Source: an uncultured Bacteroidia bacterium (GTDB taxonomy: Bacteria; Bacteroidota; Bacteroidia; Bacteroidales; F082). Taken from it: a DNA stretch of 64,000 bases. Below are positions 19,197 through 28,290 of this stretch, one piece after another. Within the stretch, counting starts at the first letter, position 1, and the number at the start of each line of letters is the position of its first letter. The stretch spans positions 62,001-126,000 of the forward strand of contig CAJVWU010000002.1 in the NCBI GenBank assembly GCA_913009755.1, given 5' to 3'. Under the pieces are notes generated by a model. The model had not been told where the DNA came from and ran no database searches. It worked only from the letters and a program-made list of their open reading frames with translations. Made by a program: the position numbers and the translations under genes.

Positions 19197-20386
19197 GTGT
19201 TATTATTCATTTTTCACAATTTGTTTTTGCCAAATTATTTCCATAAAAAATGGGGCTATTTACTGGTGTTGTTCCTTGCCATTACTGCTTGTCAGGGTCA
19301 ACAGGAAAAGAACACAAACCACAAAACAGAAAAAAACATGAATGCCGTCAATGAATATTCCCATACAAACCATCTTATCCACGAATTGAGTCCTTACCTG
19401 CTGCAGCACGCCCATAATCCTGTAAATTGGTATCCCTGGGATGACGAGGCTTTTGAAAAGGCAAAGCGTGAAAACAAGCTGGTATTGGTCAGCATCGGTT
19501 ATTCGGCCCGCCATTGGTGCCATGTGATGGAAAAAGAGAGTTTTGAAGATGAAGAAACAGCCCGTTTGATGATAATAGCTTGCTGAACCTGGCTTTAACC
19601 ACCGCCCATTTTCTGCGAGATCACAGAATGGAAGAAAACGGAAAATTGTATCGTGCTGCAAAAAATCCCGAAACGATGATCCCCGCATTTATGGATGATT
19701 ATGCCGCTACTTCACAGGCTTTTATCAACCTGTATCCGGTTACTTTTGATGAACAATGGCTTAACCTGGCAGAAAAGATCACTCAATACGGTTTCGATCA
19801 TTTCTTTGATGAAGCATCCGGCCTGTTCGGATATACGGCAATAGAATCACAATTGGTTACGGGAACAAAAACAGAAACAACCGACAATGTGATCCCTTCT
19901 TCCAATGCCATGATGGCAGCGGTTTTGCATGACCTGGGAATTTATTTTGAAAACAAACATTGGCGTGAGGTGTTTGAAAATATGGTGCGTACACTTTATG
20001 AAAATATCCTTCAAAGTCCCGGTTATCATTCACAATGGGGAATACTGCTCAACCGCTATTTATTCCCTGATTATGAAATCGTGTTTACAGGCTCAAATGC
20101 ACAGGAATTAAAACGCCGGTTTGATGCGGAATATGTTCCTGCTTTGGTTGCAGGCAGCGAAAGCCCAAGCCGGATGCCACTGTTAAAAGATCGTGTAATT
20201 CCGGGTAAAACACTAATCTATGTTTGTGAAAACCAAAGCTGCAAACTGCCGGTGAAAACACTGAAAGAAGCTTTGCAACAAATGGAAAAGACAAGCAGTT
20301 CATTGTGCAATTGGAGGGCATCAACCCACCGGACGATTCCCGGATCCTTACCGGGAATTAGTTCCACTTCTTCAATATCGCCCTAA
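19197..20386 (+). pseudogene. DUF255 / thioredoxin-domain (YyaL-like) gene with large internal deletion
   Basis: The first reading frame (19197 to about 19575) has a lipoprotein-type signal (lipobox ITAC) and the start of the DUF255 thioredoxin-like domain, including [20 protein letters not shown]. The usual STCHWCH motif reads SARHWCH, losing one cysteine. The sequence then jumps in another frame (from about 19573) to the C-terminal part of the same family (NVIPSSNAMMAAVLHDLG). Roughly half of the expected ~680 aa is absent. The gene is almost certainly inactive. Confidence 0.8.
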
Positions 20387-20425
20387 ACAATAAGATAATC
20401 AGATTATACAAAAGCAGTTATTTAT

Positions 20426-20433
20426 TACTTTTG
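20426..20433 (+). promoter_or_regulatory. -7 box TACTTTTG of the zinc-ribbon gene
   Basis: TACTTTTG, 26 bases before the ATG at 20460. Confidence 0.55.
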
Positions 20434-20459
20434 CCCGTTTTACGGAAAGCTTGTAGTTC

Positions 20460-20669
20460 ATGGAAAAACGGGAATATATTTGCCCGAAATGCGGCAACAA
20501 ACAATACGAAGTGGATCAGATAAGGGCCACCGGAGGAGTGTTGGCTAAAATTTTTGATGTGCAGAACAAAAAGTTTATGGTTATTTCCTGCACCCAATGT
20601 GGTTATTCGGAATTGTATAAACGCACCACCAGCACTTTCGGGAATGTGATTGACTTTTTTACGAATTAA
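20460..20669 (+). CDS. small zinc-ribbon protein (DUF2082-like)
   Basis: 69 aa with CPKCGN near the N-terminus and CTQCGY in the middle, a four-cysteine zinc ribbon. The following SELYKRTTSTFGNVIDFF tail matches the DUF2082/Zn_ribbon family annotated as possible nucleic-acid-binding proteins. Function unknown. It has its own promoter and is followed by a 106-base dispersed repeat. Confidence 0.8.
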   Translation: MEKREYICPKCGNKQYEVDQIRATGGVLAKIFDVQNKKFMVISCTQCGYSELYKRTTSTFGNVIDFFTN

Positions 20670-20678
20670 AACAACAGC

Positions 20679-20784
20679 CTGTCATTTCGAACGAACGACG
20701 AAGGAGTGAGGAGAAATCTCCCCGGAAGCAAATTTTCTCTCATAGGGGATTTCTCCCTCGCCTCGGGCGAGGTCGAAATGACAG
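20679..20784. repeat. 106-base imperfect palindromic repeat between zinc-ribbon gene and glyS
   Basis: Ends CTGTCATTTCGA (20679-20690) and TCGAAATGACAG (20773-20784) are perfect inverted repeats. Inside, GGAGAAATCTCCCC faces GGGGATTTCTCC, and CCTCG/CGAGG pairs lie near the right end. It has the form of the GTCATTTCGA...TCGAAATGAC intergenic repeats seen in many Bacteroidota genomes. It carries no gene. Confidence 0.7.
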
Positions 20785-20798
20785 TTAAATAACAAAGA

Positions 20799-22325
20799 AT
20801 GGCAAACAACGAAGACCTTTTTAAAAAAATAATTGCACACGCTAAAGAATACGGTTTCATATTTCAGTCCAGTGAAATATATGACGGTCTGGCCGCCGCT
20901 TACGATTATGGCCAAAACGGTGTGGAACTGAAAAACAACATCCGCAGCTATTGGTGGAAAGCTATGGTTCAGATGCACGAAAACATTGTGGGCATTGATG
21001 CTGCGATATTCATGCACCCCACCGTTTGGAAAGCCTCAGGACATGTGGATGCATTCAACGACCCGCTGATTGACAACAAAGATTCCAAAAAACGGTATCG
21101 TGCCGATGTTTTGGTGGAAGACCATATCGCAAAGATCGAAGCCAAAATAAGCAAGGAAATCATAAAAGCCCGCAAACGTTTCGGAGATGCTTTTGACGAA
21201 AAACAGTTTGTGGAAACCAATCCGCGTATTGTGGCCAACCTGGAAAAGATCGAAAAAATCAAAAATTGCCTCTATCCTGCCATGGAAAATGATGACATGA
21301 CTGCCATCAAACAACTCATCGAAGACCTGGAAATTGCATGTCCGGTTTCCGGATCACGCAACTGGACGGAAGTAAGGCAGTTTAACCTGATGTTCTCAAC
21401 CAATATGGGCTCCACAGCCGAAGGGGCCACAGAAATTTATCTCCGTCCCGAAACGGCCCAGGGAATCTTTGTAAATTTCCTGAATGTACAGAAAACAGGC
21501 CGGATGAAAATTCCCTTTGGCATTGCCCAGACCGGAAAGGCTTTCCGCAACGAGATCGTAGCCCGTCAGTTTATTTTCCGTATGCGTGAATTCGAGCAAA
21601 TGGAAATGCAGTTTTTTGTGCGTCCCGGCGAAGAAATGAAATGGTACGAATACTGGAAAGAAGAACGCATGAAGTGGCACCTTTCTATGGGCATCCCACG
21701 GGAAAAATTCCGTTTCCACAACCATGACAAACTCGCTCATTATGCCAATGCCGCTGCCGACATAGAGTTTGATTTCCCGATGGGTTTCAAAGAATTGGAA
21801 GGCATCCATTCGCGTACTGATTTCGACCTGAAAGCCCACGAAGAATTTTCCGGAAAGAAACTTCGTTATCACGATCCTGAACTAAATGAAAGCTATGTGC
21901 CTTATGTAGTTGAAACCTCCATCGGCCTCGACCGGCAGTTCCTTGCCGTTTTAACTCATGCTTATACCGAAGAAACCCTCAAAGACGGTTCTCAACGTAT
22001 GGTGATGAAAATCCCGCCGTTCCTGGCGCCATACAAAGTGGCTGTATTCCCGCTGGTGAAAAAAGACGGGCTGCCCGAAAAAGCCATGGAGATCTTCGAT
22101 ACGCTGAAACCGGAGTTTCTGTGTTTTTACGAAGAAAAAGACAGCATCGGCAAACGTTACCGCCGCCATGATGCCATCGGCACACCCTATTGCGTAACCG
22201 TTGACCACAAGACACTTGAGGATAACACGGTAACCATCCGCGAGCGCGACAGCATGAAACAGGACCGCGTTCCGATTGACGAAATTGCAAGAATTGTTAT
22301 GGAGCGGTTGGCGGTCAGTCTTTAA
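20799..22325 (+). CDS. glyS: glycyl-tRNA synthetase (class II, homodimeric type)
   Basis: 508 aa. Charges tRNA-Gly. This is the single-chain alpha2 type, not the alpha2beta2 bacterial form. Class II motifs are visible: YDYGQNGVELKNN near the start, RPETAQGIFVNF in the middle, and the motif 2 region QTGKAFRNEI with FIFRMREFEQMEMQFF. The C-terminal anticodon-binding domain starts at LAPYKVAVFPL. No paired beta-subunit gene is expected. Confidence 0.96.
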   Translation: MANNEDLFKKIIAHAKEYGFIFQSSEIYDGLAAAYDYGQNGVELKNNIRSYWWKAMVQMHENIVGIDAAIFMHPTVWKASGHVDAFNDPLIDNKDSKKRYRADVLVEDHIAKIEAKISKEIIKARKRFGDAFDEKQFVETNPRIVANLEKIEKIKNCLYPAMENDDMTAIKQLIEDLEIACPVSGSRNWTEVRQFNLMFSTNMGSTAEGATEIYLRPETAQGIFVNFLNVQKTGRMKIPFGIAQTGKAFRNEIVARQFIFRMREFEQMEMQFFVRPGEEMKWYEYWKEERMKWHLSMGIPREKFRFHNHDKLAHYANAAADIEFDFPMGFKELEGIHSRTDFDLKAHEEFSGKKLRYHDPELNESYVPYVVETSIGLDRQFLAVLTHAYTEETLKDGSQRMVMKIPPFLAPYKVAVFPLVKKDGLPEKAMEIFDTLKPEFLCFYEEKDSIGKRYRRHDAIGTPYCVTVDHKTLEDNTVTIRERDSMKQDRVPIDEIARIVMERLAVSL

Positions 22326-22756
22326 ATCGCCAGCCCATCTGCGATTGCAGCAAAATCAACACTTTTGAAAAAACAGCCGCGGATGCACGAATGTTTTTGA
22401 ATTTTGTGAATTAAAAAAAACACGCTTCCATATCCTGCGGACTCTGGAAGGTGTATAAGATCATACAAAAAAGAACTTTTATTTTTACAAGCGATCGTTA
22501 TAACATTCCCTTCACAAAAGTCCTAATCAAGACACTCAATATCCCGCTTTGCGGGATAAACATGAATAACCCCGCATGGAATACGGGGCCACAAATGTGT
22601 TATCCACAGAACCCCACAAGGGGTTCAATATAAAAATCCGTAGTCCTACCTGCAGAAATTTTAAAAAATGATTCTTCATAACACCAAACAGTTACGTGGT
22701 ATTAGCTGCAATGTGGGTTAACCCTGTCTTGGCCCCTGGTTCTTGCTTCCTGGCTC
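22326..22756. other. 431-base intergenic region with small hairpins
   Basis: No gene seen. It contains TATCCCGC-TTT-GCGGGATA (22540-22558), CCCCG/CGGGG (22570-22588) and GAACCCC-ACAA-GGGGTTC (22609-22626), a run of three palindromes within 90 bases. A GTTATAAC sequence lies near 22498. It resembles a patch of accumulated small palindromic repeats. Confidence 0.6.
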
Positions 22757-24946
22757 TTAAATCACAAACCGCCAGATCAGTTTGGCCTGTATTGTCGTGT
22801 ATTGCATAGTCAGCTTATGGTTGAGGGTGTCATATCCCTGGTTGACAACAAAATAAAAATTGGTTCCCGGTGTTGGGATCCAGTTCACGCGGAAATTAAA
22901 CAGAATAACTTTATCTTCATTGTTCCATTGCCCGAACAATGAACCGAAAAGGTCGGGATTGATGGCAAAATCGGCACGACCTCCAACCTCATGAACCTTA
23001 AAATTACCTTCGGGCAACTGAATATCATTTAGTGTGTAATCCGCACTAAATTTAATATAACGGTTTGCCTGCCAGGTCAGGTTTCCTTCATAAACAGTCC
23101 GGTACCCATTGTAAAACCCTCCCCAGTTAACGAAAGCAAAGCCATAAACCTTTCTGCCTTCAAAAGTTCCGAGCTGCAGTTCATAATCGGTAAACCAGTA
23201 TTCACCGGTGGGGATGATCACCCCTTCATTAATTTCGAAATCTTTAGTTAGGTTTTCGGCCTTGCGCTGAATATTGAACTCAAATCGCTCCCCGCTTTTA
23301 GTGATGAACCCCAACGGTCTGAACTCGGACCACAGCGATTGCAACTGGTGTGTGCTGTCGTCAATGTAATAATTAAAATCGAAGGGCTTGAAAATAAACT
23401 GCCTGATCAATCCGATTTTTTTAATTCGCGGTTTAATCCTGAAATCGGCATTGTACATTTGATAATTTCTTCTGCGCATAAACCCTACTTCGGGATTAAA
23501 CCCGGCTCCGGACCTGTCCCAGATGGCTGAAAAGTCAATGAAATCGTTTGGATATTCGAAAAAGATACGGCTGGCAAGCCCTGTTTTTTTCTCCAAATTG
23601 GAAGTGTAGCTTTGCGAAACGGCGCCTCCGAAAGAAATATTTTTATCGCCGCGGAAGTGGGAATTATAATAAGTGAAATCAGCGCCATAAGTAAAATTCT
23701 GACGTCCGGGTTCCAATTTGCTCACGGCGATAATCCCCACGCTTGATTCTTTTAAAATATCCTGCTTCCAACGAACAACCGAATAATTGGTTGTGGGGAT
23801 GGTGTCTTTGGAGGCCGTTTGCAGGCTCATAACCCCCAGGCTTGTATTTCCTGCTTTCCCCATCAGCCTTACACCACCGTAAATGGGAATAATACTGCGG
23901 TCGGGGGCCAGGCCGATCCGCCTCGAATAAAACGGTTGCACACTATAGCCAAGCCCAAAGTTGAAATAGTCTTTCCCCTCAAGGAAAAATTCCCGCTTTT
24001 CGGGATAGTAAAGCGAAAACCGCGTAAGGTTTACCTGCATCCTGTCCGATTCCACCTGGGCAAAGTCCGTATTCACTGTGAGGTTCAGCTTCAAAGTAGG
24101 CGTAACGAGAAAGTTGACATCGCCCCCGATATTTCCTGTGAATTTTGTTTTTTCGTTTAACGGCATTTCCATCCCGCCGATTACATAAGGTTTTAATTCG
24201 AGGAGAGAGGTTTTGCTGATATTTTTCAAGCCCACGAGTGTGCCCGCTCTTGAAACCTGCTCAAGCGTGGCATCACGCGACCAGCCCTGCCATAAATCCT
24301 GTTCGCGTATCCGGCGGACATCCCTTTCAAAGTTGATTCCCCAACGGGGTTTTGCATTTTTCCTGAATTTTAAAGTGGAAAACGGAATTTCAAATTCTGC
24401 AGTCCAGCCAAAAGATGTCCTTTGTACTTTTACGTTCCACACCCCATTCCAATCAGTGTTTATGGCATTGCCATTTCGCGAAATCATGGCATCGGCACGG
24501 GCGCCGTTGGGATTGGTAACAAAAAGATATCCGTTACGTTTGTCGCCGTAAGTATCAATAATAATTTTAAGGTTATCGTCAGTTCTGTAATTAAAGTCAC
24601 GCTGCATCCGGTTGGCCGTGAGTTTATCGGGTTTGGAATCGTAACACCAGGCCCCGATATAAAGATTTTTATCATCATATAATACGGCTATTTTGGTGGA
24701 CTGGGTTGCCGTATCGCCCTCATGGAGTTCACGTTGTGTAAAATTGGTAATGGGCGTTGCTTTCTTCCAGGCCGCTTCATTCAGTTTCCCGTCAAGGTGT
24801 ATGGGTGCTGTCGTGTAATAAGCAACCAGGCTGTCGGGCATCGAAACCTGTGCAATGGCTTGAAAATTAAAGAGAAGAACACTGGTAAAGAGGACGATAC
24901 TCTTTACAAAAGTAAAACTTAAAAAATAGTTTTTCGACTTTTTCAT
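22757..24946 (-). CDS. DUF5916 outer-membrane protein with N-terminal CBM9-like domain
   Basis: About 729 aa from ATG 24946, where a signal peptide begins; an upstream in-frame ATG adds 12 residues of no signal character. Residues about 35-230 form a CBM9/DOMON-like domain (HLDGKLNEAAWKKA, FNYRTDDNLKIIIDTYGD). The rest is a long beta-rich region with alternating aromatic strands ending in IWRFVI, as in an outer-membrane barrel. DUF5916 proteins are common in Bacteroidota; substrate unknown. No TonB-dependent receptor is nearby. Confidence 0.8.
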   Translation of the reverse strand: MKKSKNYFLSFTFVKSIVLFTSVLLFNFQAIAQVSMPDSLVAYYTTAPIHLDGKLNEAAWKKATPITNFTQRELHEGDTATQSTKIAVLYDDKNLYIGAWCYDSKPDKLTANRMQRDFNYRTDDNLKIIIDTYGDKRNGYLFVTNPNGARADAMISRNGNAINTDWNGVWNVKVQRTSFGWTAEFEIPFSTLKFRKNAKPRWGINFERDVRRIREQDLWQGWSRDATLEQVSRAGTLVGLKNISKTSLLELKPYVIGGMEMPLNEKTKFTGNIGGDVNFLVTPTLKLNLTVNTDFAQVESDRMQVNLTRFSLYYPEKREFFLEGKDYFNFGLGYSVQPFYSRRIGLAPDRSIIPIYGGVRLMGKAGNTSLGVMSLQTASKDTIPTTNYSVVRWKQDILKESSVGIIAVSKLEPGRQNFTYGADFTYYNSHFRGDKNISFGGAVSQSYTSNLEKKTGLASRIFFEYPNDFIDFSAIWDRSGAGFNPEVGFMRRRNYQMYNADFRIKPRIKKIGLIRQFIFKPFDFNYYIDDSTHQLQSLWSEFRPLGFITKSGERFEFNIQRKAENLTKDFEINEGVIIPTGEYWFTDYELQLGTFEGRKVYGFAFVNWGGFYNGYRTVYEGNLTWQANRYIKFSADYTLNDIQLPEGNFKVHEVGGRADFAINPDLFGSLFGQWNNEDKVILFNFRVNWIPTPGTNFYFVVNQGYDTLNHKLTMQYTTIQAKLIWRFVI

Positions 24947-25092
24947 CTTTCCCTTGCAGTTTCTCCCCCGGATATTTAACAATGCCGTGCAAGTTATAGT
25001 TTATTTTATTTTTGTTTTCGCCTGCATCCTAATTTATAAAAATTCAAGATAAGGAAAGAGTGATGGTTCGGGAAATGTGAAATTAACAGAAA

Positions 25093-25924
25093 TCAGGAAT
25101 TACTCAATATTCTCCTGATTCTCCTGCCGGTTTGAAAGCGGGGAGATTTACTTATTTCTTTTCGCAGGTTTTTACTGAATCCCGGAAGATGAAATATAAT
25201 AAAAGCTTTTTCCAATATCTCCAGATAACGTTGTACCGTCTTTACAGTAGTTTCCAGATTATGGGCTAATTCGTTAAATAACAAATCGTTTCCAATCTGA
25301 AAAGCAATCAGTCGAAGAAGATTCATTACAAACAAACTATCCTTTATATTTTCTATTTGTAACACATCTTTCAGTAAACAGCCGTTGCGGATATTTTCAA
25401 GGATTATACGCTTTTCTTTATTATTGGGAGCCAGAATAACCTGAGGACAGGAACCATATCAATGGCCGGGGAAGTTTCTGAAGTGCATTCATATAATTTG
25501 ATGATATCTCACTTAACGAAAACGGATAAAGCCTAAAAAACCTTGAACGTCCTGTCAAGGGTTCACCGATTTTACCTCGTAAATCAAAAGAAGCGGAACC
25601 GGTCATGAAAACAAAAATATCAGGATTTGTATCCACAAGCAGTTTCAGGCTTTTCCCAACATGGGGAATGTTTTGCGCCTCATCAATAAACAGAATATCA
25701 TATCCCGATACAAGATTGGTTAATGTTTCCCGGCGAAGGGAGGAAAGCGTGTTTGCCACGTCGTAATCCTCGCCGTTAAGTACCAGTGTTTTTTTATTAT
25801 TCAATAACTGAATAATCGAGTTCATTAAAGTGTTTTTTTCAGTCCGTCTCGCTCCAAATAAGGCGGTTACATGACCTTTTTTAAGGTCGTTGATAATTGG
25901 TTCGGTAATGTACCTTTTTATCAT
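25093..25924 (-). pseudogene. decayed AAA_14 / DUF4143 ATPase, twin of the gene at 46325
   Basis: The first part (25924 to about 25460) is roughly four-fifths identical by eye to the product at 46325. Three lesions are visible. Walker A GARRTGKTT reads GARRTEKNT. A 2-base deletion near 25460 shifts the frame, and the second part continues to 25093. The C-terminal ~100 residues after KEISKSPRF are missing and replaced by unrelated sequence. Even the leader after the -7 region is alignable with the intact copy, so the duplication included the promoter. Confidence 0.88.
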
Positions 25925-25952
25925 AATTTATTCCGTTTGCTCCATAAATTTA

Positions 25953-25964
25953 CATAAATTTATG
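25953..25964. promoter_or_regulatory. remnant palindrome upstream of the ATPase pseudogene
   Basis: CATAAATTTATG is a perfect 12-base palindrome at the place where the intact twin has a 32-base palindrome. The adjoining TTTATGTAAATTT is shared by both leaders. Confidence 0.35.
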
Positions 25965-26030
25965 GGTTAAATTTTACCGTAACCATCCGGCAGGAATAAG
26001 TTCCTTATGAATAATTTATTAGTTTTTTCG

Positions 26031-26038
26031 TATATTTG
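26031..26038 (+). promoter_or_regulatory. -7 box TATATTTG of the Ycf48-like propeller gene
   Basis: TATATTTG, 56 bases before the ATG at 26095. Confidence 0.5.
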
Positions 26039-26094
26039 ATTCATTCAATTATCATTTCCGAACTATAAAAGGAAAACCATCAAAATTTAAAATA

Positions 26095-28203
26095 ATGAAA
26101 AAGCAATTGTTTTTTATGGTAATGGCTTCAATCCTGTTTCCATTATCGGTTATCAGCCAGAACACATGGATATCAATTTATCCTTCTCCTGAAATTCAAG
26201 ACCTGAATGATGTTTGTTTTGTCAATGAACAAAAAGGATGGGCTGTAGGAACAGGCGGCGCAATTCAGTTCACCGGGGATGGCGGGATCACCTGGGTAAC
26301 ACAGCACAAAAACCAAACTTGGGATGAAAATTTTAAAAGTGTTTATTTTATTGATGAAAACGAAGGATGGGTTGTTGGATGGAGCAAAATATACCATACA
26401 TCCAATGCAGGTCAGAATTGGGAGAAACAAACGAAACCTTATGCTCTTGGAGATTTGGAAGACGTTTTTTTTGTTGATGAGGATACGGGTTGGATAGTCG
26501 GTTATTACAAAATAATATTAAAAACAACGGATGGCGGCGAAAACTGGATTAAGATATCGAATGACATAAACAGCGAAAAAAATTTCTTTGGCGTTTATTT
26601 TACGAATGCTATGCATGGATGTGCCGTTGGAGGTGTGGATTTTAACTTTGACAGTTGTTCTATCATGGTGACAGAAGATGGGGGAAATACCTGGGTTGAC
26701 ACATCACCGGAAAATGTAAGCCGCCTGAACGATGTTTATTTTATAAATCAGGATACAGGTTTTGCCTGCGGCTATGACGGCAACATTATAAAAACCACTG
26801 ATGGCGGGTATTCCTGGGACGTGAAATATGAAAACAATGGATTTACAGCGGTTAATATTTATTTTTATGATGATGATTACGGTATCGTTACCGGTAGATA
26901 TGAATATGTAATTACACAGGACGGAGGGGAAACATGGACAAAGTATTACATAGGAAACAATATGGTCTTCACCGGGTTTGATGCGGCCAATGATACTGCA
27001 GGATATGCATCGGGTTTCGGCGGGCTTGTTGCCAAAACAACAAACAGGGGATATAACTGGGAACAGATCAGTGATACCACACCCCATCCCCCTTTTAACA
27101 ATATCGGCTTTTTTGATGCCCTGAGTGGTGTTACGACCTCTTCCAACACCTTAATGGTCACGGATGACGGGGGTTATACGTGGAATATTAAAGATGTTGG
27201 CACAGGGTTTAAATTCAGGGACCTGAGTTTGCCGTCCAATACTGTGGGATATATTTTATCCAACTCAAATTATAAACTTGTAAAAACGGTAAATGGCGGT
27301 GAAAACTGGTCGGTACTTGATTTGCCGGCACTGCCGGATAACCTTGATTATACCCGTATGCAATTTGTTAATGAAATGACCGGATATGTTTGTGGAGAAA
27401 ACGGATATGTTTACCGGACTGAAGACGGGGGAAACACTTGGCAGGATAAATCACTGACAACCCAACCGCTTTTAACGGGAATGTATTTTATCAATGAAGA
27501 CCTCGGATGGCTGATCAGCCAGGACGGCAAAGTGATCAGGACAGTCTCGGGCGGAAACGGTTATACCTTTTACGATTTAAAATACAATGACAAAGTGTAT
27601 GAACCCCTTGACATCTTTTTTGTTAATGAACAGGTTGGTTATATAGCGACAAAGGAAAGTGAAATCTTCAGAACGGAAGACGGGGGCAATAGCTGGCAAG
27701 CCGTTTCCCATCTGTCAGCGGGTGTTTATAACCCACGGCTTTATTTTGCAGATGACAGTACCGGATGGTATAAATCAACAACCAAAGTTTTTTTTACGAA
27801 AAACGGCGGCAAAAAGTGGGATATGGATGTGAATTATTATTCCACTTCATTGTATGATATGGCTTTTCTTGATGCCAACCTTGGCTGGGTGTGCGGGAAT
27901 AACTCTTTCGTGGCAGCATACGCAACTCCTTTGGGTATTGAAAAGGTACCGGATCAAAGTACCCGGTTTACAACATTTCCAAACCCGGCCAGAGATCAGA
28001 TCATTATTTCGGCAATTCATTCCAACGACAGGATTTCCCATTATCAGATTTACGACCTGAACGGCAGACTGTTAACTTCATCGGTCGTAAACAGTGGACG
28101 GCAAAAAGTAAAAATTGATATTTCAGGTTTCACAACCGGGATGTATTTGATCAAAGTGAAAGTAAATAACCGGTATTACATTTCCAGGTTCCTGAAAAAC
28201 TGA
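26095..28203 (+). CDS. secreted Ycf48-like beta-propeller protein with T9SS sorting domain
   Basis: 702 aa. Signal peptide at residues 1-21 (cut near VISQN). About twelve blade motifs of the DGGxTW type follow (KTTDGGENW, VTEDGGNTW, RTEDGGNTW), often paired with a VGxGG or FVNEQ.GW strand, as in Ycf48/photosystem-stability-like propellers. Residues about 625-702 form a type A C-terminal sorting domain (FPNPARDQ, then NGRLL, then GMYLIKV). It should be exported by Sec and T9SS to the surface. Ligand unknown. Confidence 0.85.
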   Translation: MKKQLFFMVMASILFPLSVISQNTWISIYPSPEIQDLNDVCFVNEQKGWAVGTGGAIQFTGDGGITWVTQHKNQTWDENFKSVYFIDENEGWVVGWSKIYHTSNAGQNWEKQTKPYALGDLEDVFFVDEDTGWIVGYYKIILKTTDGGENWIKISNDINSEKNFFGVYFTNAMHGCAVGGVDFNFDSCSIMVTEDGGNTWVDTSPENVSRLNDVYFINQDTGFACGYDGNIIKTTDGGYSWDVKYENNGFTAVNIYFYDDDYGIVTGRYEYVITQDGGETWTKYYIGNNMVFTGFDAANDTAGYASGFGGLVAKTTNRGYNWEQISDTTPHPPFNNIGFFDALSGVTTSSNTLMVTDDGGYTWNIKDVGTGFKFRDLSLPSNTVGYILSNSNYKLVKTVNGGENWSVLDLPALPDNLDYTRMQFVNEMTGYVCGENGYVYRTEDGGNTWQDKSLTTQPLLTGMYFINEDLGWLISQDGKVIRTVSGGNGYTFYDLKYNDKVYEPLDIFFVNEQVGYIATKESEIFRTEDGGNSWQAVSHLSAGVYNPRLYFADDSTGWYKSTTKVFFTKNGGKKWDMDVNYYSTSLYDMAFLDANLGWVCGNNSFVAAYATPLGIEKVPDQSTRFTTFPNPARDQIIISAIHSNDRISHYQIYDLNGRLLTSSVVNSGRQKVKIDISGFTTGMYLIKVKVNNRYYISRFLKN

Positions 28204-28263
28204 TTATATCGTTAAATACAAGCTTGTCAAAAAGTCTTCTTCCGGAGATTGTCCGATTCCCTT

Positions 28264-28271
28264 TATCTTTG
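28264..28271 (+). promoter_or_regulatory. -7 box TATCTTTG of the U32 gene
   Basis: TATCTTTG, 19 bases before the ATG at 28291. Confidence 0.55.
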
Positions 28272-28290
28272 CACCCTCAAAATTGACTAA

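Noticed and set aside
22326-22756. possible short gene (60 codons at 22451)
   Set aside because: Runs through palindromic repeats, no ribosome site or family; treated as non-coding.
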